This document shows, one piece after another, positions 7,843 to 17,313 of a stretch of 64,000 nt of DNA. Source of the stretch: an uncultured Clostridia bacterium (GTDB lineage Bacteria; Bacillota; Clostridia; TANB77; CAG-508); assembly GCA_934120045.1 (NCBI GenBank), contig CAKOTF010000002.1:152055-216054 (forward strand), written 5' to 3'. The position numbers and the translations under genes are program-made. Below the pieces are notes generated by a model, which did not search any database, was not told the origin of the DNA, and was given only the letters and a program-made list of their open reading frames with translations. The first letter of the stretch is position 1. Every line of letters begins with the position of its first letter.

Positions 7843-10206
7843 TTATTTTCTAAGTTCTGCACTACATTTTTTAGATACTGCATCAATTATTTTGTCCATT
7901 AATCCATTAATTTCTTCATCTGTTAATGTTTTTTTCATATCTGAAAATGTTAAAGAATATGCTATTGATTTTTTATCAATTCCAACTCCAACACCTGTAT
8001 AGACATCAAATACTTCAATATTTGTAAGTAAACTTCCACCTGCTGATTTAATTACTTTTTCAATATCTTTTGATACTGATTTTTTATCAACTACAAGTGC
8101 TATATCTTTATTAATACTTGGGAATTTTGAAAATTCTTTATATTTCATCTTTCCTACTTTTTTTGTAAACAATTCATCTAAATTGATTTCAAGAACATAT
8201 ACATCATCTTTTGTTACACTTGGATGTATTTTTCCTATCATACCTATATTTGAGCCATTTACATTTATCATTGCACTTTGACCTGGATGCATTTCTTTTG
8301 GCATCTCTTGTTTCATAAAACTATATCTTCCTGCATATCCAAGGTAATCAAGTACTTCTTCTGCAATTCCTTTTATTACATAAAAATCTACAGTTTTATT
8401 ATTGTTTAATCCTGTTGAATATTTTCCAGACATTAATACACATAATTTTGTATCTTCTCCATATACTTCGCCTTTTTTATAGAATCCTTTTCCAATCTCA
8501 AATATTGATATATCTTTTTGTTCCCTTGCTTTGTTATACTCATATACTTTATACAATGATGGTATCATACTATATCTTAATGTATTTCTATCTTCTGTTA
8601 TTGGATCTAATAATTTTAATGGTTCAAATTTATCTAATGTATATCCATTTACTTCTTTATCATTTATTAAAACATATGTTAATGTTTCTTTTAATCCTAA
8701 TGCTATCATTTTATTTCTAATTTCTCTTTGTGTTTTATCATAGCTTCCTTTTCTCATTGGAACAATTGGCAATTTTCCTTCTATATTGTCAACTCCATAT
8801 ATACGGCTTACTTCTTCAATTAAGTCTTCTTTTATTGATATATCTAATCTTCTTGTTGGAACTTTTACTTTAATTGTTTCTCCATTTACTTTGTAAGTAA
8901 ATCCTAATTTTCTAAATACATTTAATATTTCTTCATTAGGTATAACTGTTCCTAACACATCATTTATATTTTTAAATGTTATTTCAATTTCTTTTTCTTT
9001 ATTATTTGTTTTGTCATATTCTACAGTTCCTGTTACAACTGTTCCTCTAGCATATTCTTCTAATAATTTACAAGCTCTTTCAATTGCCATTGTTGTTCTT
9101 TCTGGGTCTAATCCTTTTTCAAATCTGTTGCTTGCTTCACTTCTTACTATTTTCTTTGATGTTTTTCTTACTTTTACTGAATCAAAGATTGCTGATTCTA
9201 TTATGATATTTTTTGTATCTGGTTCTACTTCTGTTTCAAGTCCTCCCATAACTCCTGCAAGACCAACACCATGTGTAGCATCTGCAATTACTATATCTTC
9301 ACTTGTTAATGTTCTTTCAACATTATCTAATGTTGTTAATTTTTCTCCATCTTCTGCCATTCTTACTACTAGTTTATTTCCTAATTTATCAGCATCATAG
9401 AAATGTAATGGTTGACCTAATTCTAACATTACATAATTACTAATATCTACAACATTGTTTATTGGTCTTATTCCAGATGCAATTAATCTATTTTTTATGA
9501 ATATTGGACTTTCTTCTATTTTTACATTTTCTACTTTCTTTACTAATAATTTTGAACAATTTGCTGTTTTTACTTCTGTTTTAAATGTTTTGTTTATATC
9601 TTCTCCAGATTCTTTGTGTTTTAAATCAACATCTTTTACTTTTTTATCATAAATTGCTCCTACTTCATAAGCCATTCCTAAAATGCTTAATAAATCTCCT
9701 CTATTTGCTGTTAATTCAAAATCAATTACTCCATCATCCATTTGAAGATATTTTATTGGATCTCCACCAATTTCTGCATCTTCTCCTAATTCTGCTATTC
9801 CTTCTGAATCTTCTGGTTTTAAAAATTTATGTTCAATTCCTAATTCTGCTATTGAGCATAACATACCATTTGATTCTTTACCTCTTATCATTCCTTTTTT
9901 TATTGTTTTATCTGGCAATATTGCACCATCTAAAGCTACTATTACTTTTAATCCTGTTCTTGCATTTGGAGCACCACATACTATATCTAATACTTCTGTT
10001 CCAATATTTACTTTGCATAAATGTAAATGGTCTGAGTCTGGATGTGGCTCACATTCTGTAATTTGTCCTATAACCAATTTTGTTGCATTTATTAAGTTAC
10101 TTGCTGAATCATATTCATTTCCAACTCTCGTCATATCTTCTGCTAATTGTTTTACATCTACATCTATATCTATATAGTCTTTTAAAAAGTTTGTACTTAG
10201 TTTCAT
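7843..10206 (-). CDS. pheT: Phenylalanine-tRNA ligase beta subunit
   Basis: At 787 residues it has normal length. Domains in order are the tRNA-binding fold (about 40-150, with the segment ECEPHPDSDHL), B3/B4 editing region, B5, the inactive synthetase core and the C-terminal FDX-ACB anticodon-binding domain (starting near FSKFPSINKDIA). With PheS it forms the alpha2-beta2 enzyme that charges tRNA-Phe. It starts 20 bases after pheS behind AAAGGAGG and is controlled by the T-box upstream of pheS. Confidence 0.97.
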   Translation of the reverse strand: MKLSTNFLKDYIDIDVDVKQLAEDMTRVGNEYDSASNLINATKLVIGQITECEPHPDSDHLHLCKVNIGTEVLDIVCGAPNARTGLKVIVALDGAILPDKTIKKGMIRGKESNGMLCSIAELGIEHKFLKPEDSEGIAELGEDAEIGGDPIKYLQMDDGVIDFELTANRGDLLSILGMAYEVGAIYDKKVKDVDLKHKESGEDINKTFKTEVKTANCSKLLVKKVENVKIEESPIFIKNRLIASGIRPINNVVDISNYVMLELGQPLHFYDADKLGNKLVVRMAEDGEKLTTLDNVERTLTSEDIVIADATHGVGLAGVMGGLETEVEPDTKNIIIESAIFDSVKVRKTSKKIVRSEASNRFEKGLDPERTTMAIERACKLLEEYARGTVVTGTVEYDKTNNKEKEIEITFKNINDVLGTVIPNEEILNVFRKLGFTYKVNGETIKVKVPTRRLDISIKEDLIEEVSRIYGVDNIEGKLPIVPMRKGSYDKTQREIRNKMIALGLKETLTYVLINDKEVNGYTLDKFEPLKLLDPITEDRNTLRYSMIPSLYKVYEYNKAREQKDISIFEIGKGFYKKGEVYGEDTKLCVLMSGKYSTGLNNNKTVDFYVIKGIAEEVLDYLGYAGRYSFMKQEMPKEMHPGQSAMINVNGSNIGMIGKIHPSVTKDDVYVLEINLDELFTKKVGKMKYKEFSKFPSINKDIALVVDKKSVSKDIEKVIKSAGGSLLTNIEVFDVYTGVGVGIDKKSIAYSLTFSDMKKTLTDEEINGLMDKIIDAVSKKCSAELRK

Positions 10207-10226
10207 TTTATATCCTCCTTTACGAA

Positions 10227-11276
10227 TTATTCTTCGTCCTTTCTGTCAAATTGGCTTAGGAACCTAATATCATTTGCATATAAATATCTCATATCTGGTA
10301 TTCCATATTTAAACATTGCTAATCTTTCAAGTCCTGTTCCAAATGCAAATCCACCATATTCTTCTGGATCATATCCATTCATTTTTAATACATTTGGATG
10401 TACTATTCCAGCTCCTAAAACTTCTATCCAGCCTGTTTGCTTACATAAACTACATCCTTTTCCACCACATTTGAAACAACTTACATCTACTTCATAAGAT
10501 GGTTCTGTAAATGGAAAATAACTTGGTCTAAATCTTAATTCACAATTTTTTCCTATTAATTTCTTTACAAATATTTCAAGTGTTCCTTTTAAGTCTGCAA
10601 GTGATACATGTCTTTCTTTTTTATCTATTACAAGTCCTTCTACTTGCCCAAATTGATGTGAATGTGTTGCATCATCTTCTCTACGATATGTTTTTCCAGC
10701 ACAAATCATTCTTATTGGTGTTTTTTCTGTATTTGCTAGCATTGTTCTTGCTTGAACAGCTGATGTTTGCGTTCTTAATAAATATTCATTTGTTATATAA
10801 AAACTGTCTTGCATATCTCTTGCAGGATGTCCTTTTGGTAAATTTAATCTCTCAAAACAGAATTCATCTGTTTCTAATTCTGGTCCTGAAATTACATCAT
10901 ACCCCATTGATACAAATAAATCTTCTATTTCTTCTATTACTCTATTTACTGGATGTTTACTTCCTCTTTGAATTTTTGTTGCTGGTAATGTTATATCTAT
11001 TGTTTCTTTTTCTATTTTTTCTTCTAACATTTTTGTTTTTATTTGTTCTTCAGCAATTGATAGTTTTTCTTCTATCTCTTTTCTTGCTTCATTCACTAAT
11101 GCTCCTACTTTTGGTCTTTCTTCTGCTGTTAATGCTCCTAATCCTTTTAATAAATTTGATAATTCACTTTTCTTTCCTAAGAATTGTACTTTTAATTCTT
11201 GTAAATCTTGTGAATTTTTTATTTCTGATATTTTTTCTTCTGCTAATTTTTTAATTTCGTCAATTTTGCTTTGCAT
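10227..11276 (-). CDS. pheS: Phenylalanine-tRNA ligase alpha subunit
   Basis: The chosen start is ATG 11276 (protein begins MQSKIDEIK), eight bases after AAAGGAGG; an upstream in-frame TTG at 11300 would lie inside that binding site. The 349-residue protein has the N-terminal coiled coil, motif 2 (LLRTQTSAVQART), the FRPSYFPFTEPS segment, the Cys-rich FKCGGKGCSLCKQTGW insert usual in Firmicute PheS, and motif 3 (GTGLERLAM). It activates phenylalanine and transfers it to tRNA-Phe. Confidence 0.97.
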   Translation of the reverse strand: MQSKIDEIKKLAEEKISEIKNSQDLQELKVQFLGKKSELSNLLKGLGALTAEERPKVGALVNEARKEIEEKLSIAEEQIKTKMLEEKIEKETIDITLPATKIQRGSKHPVNRVIEEIEDLFVSMGYDVISGPELETDEFCFERLNLPKGHPARDMQDSFYITNEYLLRTQTSAVQARTMLANTEKTPIRMICAGKTYRREDDATHSHQFGQVEGLVIDKKERHVSLADLKGTLEIFVKKLIGKNCELRFRPSYFPFTEPSYEVDVSCFKCGGKGCSLCKQTGWIEVLGAGIVHPNVLKMNGYDPEEYGGFAFGTGLERLAMFKYGIPDMRYLYANDIRFLSQFDRKDEE

Positions 11277-11308
11277 TTTTATTTCCTCCTTTTTATACAA
11301 AACGTAAA

Positions 11309-11597
11309 TAGAGCCAATCTTCCTATTTTTTAGGACGATTGGCTCTTTCGTGGTACCACCTAATTTTATTAATAGCTTACTTATTTATAATATTTTCTCT
11401 ATAAGTTCGCCTAATTAACCTCTTTATAGTTTTAACGGTTCTACCGCTTCTTTCTACTTGCTTTTTGCTTTGAAAAGAAGACCTCAAAAGTGAAATTTCA
11501 ATATATTTAATATAAATGGCTCTCATCTTTACCATTCTCTCTGTAATATTTTTTTATATATCTACTTTGCTTTTTCTATGGTTTTATTGCTAATCTT
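11309..11597 (-). promoter_or_regulatory. T-box leader of pheST
   Basis: On the minus strand the leader ends with the conserved T-box word GGTGGTACCACG (11349-11360), then a terminator whose arms GAGCCAATC and GATTGGCTC frame 11311-11345. Upstream are the AGTA-GA Stem I start and an AGAGAGAATGG bulge element, and a TTC triplet near 11489 fits a phenylalanine specifier codon. Uncharged tRNA-Phe would stabilise the antiterminator and allow pheST transcription. Confidence 0.93.
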
Positions 11598-11602
11598 TGC
11601 AT

Positions 11603-11631
11603 ATTATACCATTATTTTTTTAAAATGTAAA
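11603..11631 (-). promoter_or_regulatory. Promoter of the pheST T-box transcript
   Basis: TTTACA (11626-11631), a 17-bp spacer and TATAAT (11603-11608) on the minus strand, just upstream of the T-box leader. Confidence 0.8.
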
Positions 11632-11692
11632 CTAGTTCATTGTAATTTTATTTTCTTTTACAAAAAAATTTAAAAATTTTTTTCTTTTTCTA

Positions 11693-11721
11693 TTGACAAA
11701 TATTCACAATTGTCTTATAAT
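11693..11721 (+). promoter_or_regulatory. Promoter of tRNA-Leu
   Basis: Consensus TTGACA (11693-11698), a 17-bp spacer and TATAAT (11716-11721), 37 bases before the tRNA 5' end. Confidence 0.88.
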
Positions 11722-11758
11722 AATCATTGTCGTAAGACATAAGCCAGTTTATATTTAT

Positions 11759-11846
11759 GCAGATGTGGCGGAACTGGCAGACGCACAGGACTTAAAATCC
11801 TGCGGACGAATAATCCGTGCCGGTTCGATTCCGGCCATCTGCACCA
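11759..11846 (+). tRNA. tRNA-Leu (anticodon TAA)
   Basis: The acceptor arms GCAGATG and CATCTGC pair perfectly. The anticodon stem CAGGA/TCCTG encloses loop CTTAAAA with anticodon TAA. A long variable arm (class II tRNA) and a T arm with TTCGATT are present, and CCA is encoded. Confidence 0.97.
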
Positions 11847-11850
11847 GTCG

Positions 11851-11892
11851 TACCAAGAGGTTAGAGATATAATAACCCTTGGTATTTTTTTA
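11851..11892 (+). terminator. Terminator of tRNA-Leu
   Basis: ACCAAG and GGTTA pair with TAACC and CTTGGT across a short loop, with one bulged base, followed by seven T residues. Confidence 0.85.
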
Positions 11893-11985
11893 TTCTCTTG
11901 TATTTCACTAATTTTAGCCTTTTTTAGAAATACATCAAATATGTTATTCATTATAATATATTTTTATAAATTAATCATATTCTAC

Positions 11986-12014
11986 TTGACTTTATTTTTG
12001 TTAGCTTATAAAAT
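11986..12014 (+). promoter_or_regulatory. Probable promoter of the Nudix gene
   Basis: TTGACT (11986-11991), a 17-bp spacer and TAAAAT (12009-12014), about 57 bases before the start codon. Confidence 0.6.
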
Positions 12015-12070
12015 ATCTTCAAATAAATTTCATAACAAAATTAAAATCAAATAAAATAAGGAGGTTATAA

Positions 12071-12499
12071 ATGGATAAATATACTGAAATCAGACCTATT
12101 GTATTAGGTTTAGCAATAAGGAATAATAAATTACTTGTAGAAGAAAAATTTGATAAAGTAAAAAATCAAACTTTTTATAGATGTTTAGGTGGTGGTATTG
12201 AATTTCTTGAAAAAAGTTCTGATGCTTTAAAAAGAGAGTTCAAGGAAGAAATTAATACAGATATTGTTGTAAAAGATTTTCTTGGCATTTCCGAAAATAT
12301 CTTTACTTTTAATGGTAAAAATGCACATGAATTAATTTTGTTTTATTCAATTGATATTGCAGATAATGATTATAAAGAGGAATATAATATTATAGACAAA
12401 TGTGGCAAATTTTCTGCAAAATGGATTGATATTGATGATTTTAAAAATAAATCAAAAATATTATATCCTGAAGAAGTTTTTAAATATCTTCAATCATAG
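12071..12499 (+). CDS. Nudix hydrolase
   Basis: A 142-residue single-domain Nudix protein. The Nudix box runs from GGIEFLE through LKREFKEEIN; the usual final Gly is Asn here, while the metal-binding REFKEE is intact. Nudix enzymes hydrolyse nucleoside diphosphates linked to another group; the substrate here cannot be told from sequence. ATG 12071 follows AAGGAGG. It stands alone on the plus strand between tRNA-Leu and the convergent maf gene. Confidence 0.88.
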   Translation: MDKYTEIRPIVLGLAIRNNKLLVEEKFDKVKNQTFYRCLGGGIEFLEKSSDALKREFKEEINTDIVVKDFLGISENIFTFNGKNAHELILFYSIDIADNDYKEEYNIIDKCGKFSAKWIDIDDFKNKSKILYPEEVFKYLQS

Positions 12500-12536
12500 C
12501 TTTAACAATAAGTTCAAAGAGATTTCATATTATATA

Positions 12537-12579
12537 AAAAGACGAATATACATTAATTTATATCCGTCTTACTTTTTTT
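12537..12579. terminator. Bidirectional terminator between the Nudix and maf genes
   Basis: AAGACG (12539-12544) pairs with CGTCTT (12565-12570), extended by an A+T stem with one mismatch. T runs lie on both flanks, suiting two convergent genes. Confidence 0.8.
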
Positions 12580-12582
12580 ATT

Positions 12583-13161
12583 TTAATAAATATAATTTTT
12601 CAAAATATCATAAACTTTTTGAGTTGGAAGCCCAACAATACTAGTATAATTCCCATCAATTTTATCAACAAATACACAGAATTCATTTTGAATACCATAT
12701 GCTCCTGCTTTGTCCATTGCTTTTCCTGAATCAACCCATTTTTCTATTTCTTGTTCTGACATTTCTTTTAAAAATACTTTTACTTCGTCAAATGTTTTGT
12801 ATTCTTTGTATACACCATCTTTTTCAATTAAAATGCTTAATCCTGTGATTACACTATGTGTTCTATCTCCTTCTAAAAGTTCTTTTATCATTTGAATTGC
12901 ATTTTCTCTACTTTTTGGTTTCCCATATATCTTACCTTTTTTTGTTACAATCGTGTCTGAACCTATTACTATTCTGTCTCCTGATGTTTTTTTGAAAACA
13001 TCTTTTGCTTTTATATATGCTAGTCTTTCAGTTTGTTCTTCTGGTGATAATCCTTCTTTTAAGTCTTCATCTACACCACTTACTATGATTTCAAATTCTA
13101 GTGTTATCAAACTTAATAATTCTTTTCTTCTTGGAGATCCTGATGCTAATATTATTCTCAT
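12583..13161 (-). CDS. maf: Maf family nucleotide pyrophosphatase
   Basis: The start is ATG 13161 (MRIILASGSPRR) behind AAGGAA; the frame stays open upstream to 13218 but those residues are unlike Maf and lack a binding site. The 192-residue protein shows the N-terminal SGSPRR motif, the central SDTIV with the acidic residue, and a C-terminal GNYTSIVGLP. Maf proteins hydrolyse dTTP/UTP or modified nucleotides to monophosphates and were first linked to septum formation. The histidine phosphatase gene lies 25 bases upstream. Confidence 0.93.
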   Translation of the reverse strand: MRIILASGSPRRKELLSLITLEFEIIVSGVDEDLKEGLSPEEQTERLAYIKAKDVFKKTSGDRIVIGSDTIVTKKGKIYGKPKSRENAIQMIKELLEGDRTHSVITGLSILIEKDGVYKEYKTFDEVKVFLKEMSEQEIEKWVDSGKAMDKAGAYGIQNEFCVFVDKIDGNYTSIVGLPTQKVYDILKNYIY

Positions 13162-13186
13162 TATTATCACATTCCTTATTAAATAT

Positions 13187-13870
13187 TTATTGTAATTCTT
13201 TTTTATTGAAGTCATCATATTCTAAATCTGGGAATTCAATATTTTCAATACTTTCGACCTCATCATCTTCATCTAAAACTAGTTTAAATACTTCTGGTGA
13301 ATTTAGTTTTTTGTTAAAGACTTGTTTTCCATTAAAACTAAAATCTAATTTGTGTTTACTATCAACACTGTTTAATTTACACCATTTTAGCAATAAAAAT
13401 GTTATTGCATATCCATGTGAAAATATTGCTATTCTCTTTCCTCTATTTGATTTGATAACTTCTTGCAATGCTTCATACATTCTATTTCTAACATCTACTT
13501 GACTTTCTCCTCCAATTGTTTTATAGTTTTCATCTTCATATTGTCTTACATACCAATCTGTTACTTCTCCTTCATTTGGTAATCCAACTCTTCTTTCATC
13601 AAATCTATCATCTATATTTACTTTTAAATTTTGCTTTTCTAATAAATATTTTCCTGTTTGTAATGTTCTTACACAATTACTAGCATATACAACATCTATA
13701 TTTTGTAATTCTTCTTCATTACTTAATATTTCTGCTCTTTTCTCTCCTGTTACACTTAATATTATTTTTTCATTTTTTAGTAAATCGCTTTGGCTAGTTT
13801 TATAACTTTCTATCATTTCTTTATTGTTAAATCTTACTGAATGTCTTATTAAATATACTGTTGTTTTCAT
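13187..13870 (-). CDS. Histidine phosphatase superfamily protein
   Basis: A 227-residue phosphoglycerate-mutase-like protein. The catalytic RH motif is IRHSVR (8-13), with Ser-Val instead of the common Gly-Glu, and the second histidine is in FSHGYA. YASNCVRTLQTG carries the conserved Arg and the Thr-x-x-Thr-like segment. Such enzymes dephosphorylate sugar phosphates, nucleotides or proteins; specificity is not visible. ATG 13870 follows AAGGAG. It is probably co-transcribed with maf. Confidence 0.85.
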   Translation of the reverse strand: MKTTVYLIRHSVRFNNKEMIESYKTSQSDLLKNEKIILSVTGEKRAEILSNEEELQNIDVVYASNCVRTLQTGKYLLEKQNLKVNIDDRFDERRVGLPNEGEVTDWYVRQYEDENYKTIGGESQVDVRNRMYEALQEVIKSNRGKRIAIFSHGYAITFLLLKWCKLNSVDSKHKLDFSFNGKQVFNKKLNSPEVFKLVLDEDDEVESIENIEFPDLEYDDFNKKELQ

Positions 13871-13921
13871 TATTTATTATATCTCCTTTTTCTTTTTTTC
13901 GATATAATTATAACACATTCA

Positions 13922-14436
13922 TTAGTTTATAGCAACTCCATTTACATATAATTTATATCCATTAAAATCAATATTACTATATGTTGTGTCATAATCTTCT
14001 AATGATGTAATGTAAGAATCTCCTGTTAATTTTATTTTTGATATTGAATCAATTACAATGTTCCCTCCTGTATTTTGTTGTGTCATTATTAATGTTACAT
14101 TTCCTCCATTAGATCCTGTGTTTCCATATGAGTCTTTTTGAGTTCTTAAAAAGTTTCCTGTGCTATCATTATTTACAATTGTGTTATTTGTTAAATTGAT
14201 TGTTGCTGTTGTATTTGTAATATAAAATGTGTCTCCATTGTTTGTTATGATTTTACTATTTGGGGCTGTGAATGTCCATTACTATTATTTTCTCCACTTG
14301 AATTCGACATTTGAGGTGGATTTCCTTAATTTAATTTCTCTCCACTTTCTTTAGCAAGATTTATTGTAAATTCACTTGCAATACATACTATAATTATAAT
14401 TGTTATCATAATTATATTTTTTACTTTTCTACTCAT
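13922..14436 (-). pseudogene. Decayed secreted carbohydrate-binding-domain protein (DUF4353-like)
   Basis: An intact start (ATG 14434-14436 behind AGGAGG) and a signal-anchor N-terminus (MSRKVKNIIMITIIIIVC) run to an in-frame TAA after 38 codons. Sequence continues with a Ser/Asn/Gly linker, then a shift to another frame that encodes a beta-helix-like stretch (ITNNGDTFYITNTT and GNFLRTQKDSYG) and ends with the family-like C-terminus NIDFNGYKLYVNG, stop at 13922. From memory this resembles long clostridial secreted proteins annotated with a carbohydrate-binding domain. The stop, the frameshift and the short length show it is a remnant with the middle deleted. Confidence 0.7.
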
Positions 14437-14588
14437 ATTTTTATCCTCCTAATATTATTTGAAAGTCTTATTTCTTACTTTCTAAATGTATTTTAGTTTT
14501 AAAAGATTAAATATAAAAATTTTTTTATAAAATTATTTTCATTTTTAATCATTGTGTTATAATAAATTTGTTCAAAGGAGTGATATAA

Positions 14589-17222
14589 ATGATTCGTTTA
14601 TTTTTTATAAAAAATAAATTTAAAAATCAAAAATTAATTAATAATGATAAGAAAATTCTTGAAAAATATACAAATATAGCTCAAAAATCAAAAGCTGAAA
14701 TACTTAATGAATTTAATTCTGATATTGAAAAAGGTCTATCTTCAAAAATAATTGAAGAAAAACATAAAAATGATGAAAAGAATATTGTAGTAAAAGAGGA
14801 AAAACATTCATGGTTTTACTTTTTTATAAATTCATTTAAAGATAAATTTATTTTTATTCTTATAGTTTTAGCAATTATAAATAAATTTGTTGGTGATGAT
14901 ACTCTTGGAACTATAATTATTTTAGCTATTGGTTTTGCAAGTGCTTTGATAAGATTTTTTCAAGACTATTCTACTTATAAGTTTAATCAGTCTTTAAAGA
15001 GTAAACTTTTTTCTACTGCAACTGTTATAAGAAATGGCAAAGAAAAAAATATAAAAACAGAAGATATTGTATTAGGTGATATTATTCATTTAAATGCTGG
15101 CTCAATAATTCCTGCAGATGTTATGATTTTAGAGAGTAAGGATTTATTTTTAAATCAATCTGTTTTTACTGGTGAAAGTGCTCCTATTGAGAAAAAGGAT
15201 TCTTACATACCATCAAATGAAATTTTTTCACTATCTAATATTTGCTTGATGGGGACAAGTGTTATAAGTGGTAAAGCTACTGGTATTGTTATCAGCACAG
15301 GCTTTTCAACATATTTAGGAAATATGGGTAAACAAATTGATAATAAAAAAGAAATTACAAATTTTGAAAAAGGTATGAATAATATAACAAAACTTCTTAT
15401 TAAATATATGCTTGTTGTTTCTATTGCAGTATTTATTATATATGCACTTATTCGTAAAGATGTATTAGAGGCAATTCTATTTGCATTATCTGTTGCTGTT
15501 GGAATCACTCCAACAATGCTTCCTATGATTGTTAATGTTAATTTAACTAAAGGTACTAAAACATTGGCTAAAAAGAAAACTCTTGTAAAAAACATTCAAT
15601 CAATTCAAAATTTAGGTGCAATTGATGTCTTGTGTACAGACAAAACAGGAACTTTAACATTAGATAAGATTGTTTTACAAAAATATATTAATGTTGAAGG
15701 TAAAGAAGATTTATCAATTCTTGAATATGCTTACTTAAATAGTTATTATGGAACTGGAATGAAAAACTTAGTTGATAAAGCTGTTATTACATATGGAAAT
15801 GAGCATAATATTAAAGAAAAAATTGTTGATTATGAAAAAGTTGATGAAATTCCATTTGATTATACAAGAAAAATAATGAGTGTTGTTGTAAAACATGATG
15901 ACCATTATAGAATTATTACAAAAGGTGCTTTGGAAGAAATATTAAAAAGATGTACTACTGTAAAAATAAATGGCGAACACAAAGATTTAACTCAAAATAT
16001 GATTGCAAATATAAATAGTAATGCAAAAGATTTAGCTTTACAGGGAATGCAAGTTATTGCATTAGCTTCAAAAAGAGAATATTCTGGTAAAGATATATTT
16101 AATTCTTCTGATGAATCTGAAATGGTATTTATCGGATTTGTTGCATTTCTTGATCCACCAAAAAAAGATGTAAAAACTACAATTAAAAATTTAAAAGAAT
16201 ATGGTGTTACTACAAAAATATTAACTGGTGATAATCAATATGCTACTGAAAATGTTTCAAGATTAGTTGGAATTCCAAATGATAAAATTTTAACTGGTTC
16301 TGATATTGATAAAATGTCTGATGATGAACTTTCAAAACAAGTTGAAGATGTTGATATATTCGCAAGAATGAATCCTTTACAAAAAGAAAGAATTATTACT
16401 ATATTAAAGAAGAATGGTCATGTTGTTGGATATATGGGAGATGGTGTAAATGATGCTCCATCACTTCATAATGCTGATGTTGGTATTTGTGTAAATACTG
16501 CGACAGATATTGCAAAAGAAGCTAGTGATATAATTTTATTGGAGAAAAATTTAAAAGTTGTTTTTAATGGTGTTGTTGAAGGAAGAAAAGTATATGGGAA
16601 TATTATAAAATATATGAAAATGGCTTTAAGTTCGGATTTTGGTGATGTTTTTAGTATTTTTATTGCAAGTATATTCTTACCATTTTTACCATTACTACCT
16701 ATTCAAATGCTTTTACAAGATTTCTTATATGATTTTTCTCAAATAGCTATTCCTTATGATAATGTTGATAAAGAATTTTTATTAAAGCCTAGAAAATGGA
16801 ATACAAAAGGATTAGGAACTTTTATGAATGTTATGGGACCTATTAGTTCAATTATTGATGTTTTAGCATTCTTGGCATTCTGGTTTATTTTAGGATATAA
16901 CAATATTGCTAGTGAATCATATTTTCAAACAGCTTGGTTTGTTGAATGTTTAATTAGTGAAACTTTAATAATACATTTTGTGCGTACATCCAAAATTCCT
17001 TTTGTACAATCAAGAGCAAATCCTATCTTAACTGCTCTTACTATGGTTACAATAATTGGTACTATAATTACTCCAATATTATTCCATAATATTTCATCAT
17101 TCCATTTTGAAATATTACCACCTTTGTATTACTTAATTGTTATTGGATTGACTGCTTTGTATGTTGTTCTTGTTCAAATTGTTAAAAAAATTTATATTAG
17201 GAAAGTTGGAGAATGGTTATAA
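14589..17222 (+). CDS. mgtA: P-type ATPase, Mg2+-import (MgtA) type
   Basis: The 877-residue ATPase has TGES (194-197), the membrane motif GITPTMLP (305-312) typical of type IIIB magnesium pumps, phosphorylation site DKTGTLT (351-357), LTGDN and GDGVNDAP, and six C-terminal helices with the MgtA-like segment LLQDFLYDFSQIAIPYDNVD. MgtA imports Mg2+ when it is scarce. A TATAAT at 14558-14563 lies only 26 bases before the ATG, so there is no room for an M-box riboswitch. ATG 14589 follows AAAGGAGTGAT. The gene is monocistronic. Confidence 0.92.
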   Translation: MIRLFFIKNKFKNQKLINNDKKILEKYTNIAQKSKAEILNEFNSDIEKGLSSKIIEEKHKNDEKNIVVKEEKHSWFYFFINSFKDKFIFILIVLAIINKFVGDDTLGTIIILAIGFASALIRFFQDYSTYKFNQSLKSKLFSTATVIRNGKEKNIKTEDIVLGDIIHLNAGSIIPADVMILESKDLFLNQSVFTGESAPIEKKDSYIPSNEIFSLSNICLMGTSVISGKATGIVISTGFSTYLGNMGKQIDNKKEITNFEKGMNNITKLLIKYMLVVSIAVFIIYALIRKDVLEAILFALSVAVGITPTMLPMIVNVNLTKGTKTLAKKKTLVKNIQSIQNLGAIDVLCTDKTGTLTLDKIVLQKYINVEGKEDLSILEYAYLNSYYGTGMKNLVDKAVITYGNEHNIKEKIVDYEKVDEIPFDYTRKIMSVVVKHDDHYRIITKGALEEILKRCTTVKINGEHKDLTQNMIANINSNAKDLALQGMQVIALASKREYSGKDIFNSSDESEMVFIGFVAFLDPPKKDVKTTIKNLKEYGVTTKILTGDNQYATENVSRLVGIPNDKILTGSDIDKMSDDELSKQVEDVDIFARMNPLQKERIITILKKNGHVVGYMGDGVNDAPSLHNADVGICVNTATDIAKEASDIILLEKNLKVVFNGVVEGRKVYGNIIKYMKMALSSDFGDVFSIFIASIFLPFLPLLPIQMLLQDFLYDFSQIAIPYDNVDKEFLLKPRKWNTKGLGTFMNVMGPISSIIDVLAFLAFWFILGYNNIASESYFQTAWFVECLISETLIIHFVRTSKIPFVQSRANPILTALTMVTIIGTIITPILFHNISSFHFEILPPLYYLIVIGLTALYVVLVQIVKKIYIRKVGEWL

Positions 17223-17230
17223 TATATGAA

Positions 17231-17262
17231 ACAAGGAATATTAAATTATTCCTTGTTTTTTT
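17231..17262 (+). terminator. Terminator of mgtA
   Basis: ACAAGGAAT pairs with ATTCCTTGT, followed by eight T residues. Confidence 0.88.
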
Positions 17263-17313
17263 TGAAACTTTTTAACCAATTTTTTATTTAATTTTTCCAC
17301 TTTTATTCTCCTT

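Noticed and set aside
9585..10061. Many long Leu-, Ile- and Phe-rich open frames opposite real genes (for example here opposite pheT)
   Set aside because: They are antisense shadows caused by A+T-rich codon use. They lack ribosome binding sites and lie opposite well-recognised genes.
11724..11951. A 75-codon open frame on the minus strand
   Set aside because: It runs straight through tRNA-Leu and its terminator and has no ribosome binding site.
13159..13176. The word ATGTGATAA (a start codon followed at once by stop codons) just before the ATGs of maf, ychF and lepB, as a possible minimal upstream frame
   Set aside because: The words AGGA and GTGAT are both complementary to the end of 16S rRNA (AAAGGAGGTGATCC), so extended Shine-Dalgarno pairing explains them.
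14437..14588. M-box magnesium riboswitch before mgtA
   Set aside because: The likely -10 box ends only 25 bases before the start codon, leaving no room for an M-box, and no conserved stems are visible.
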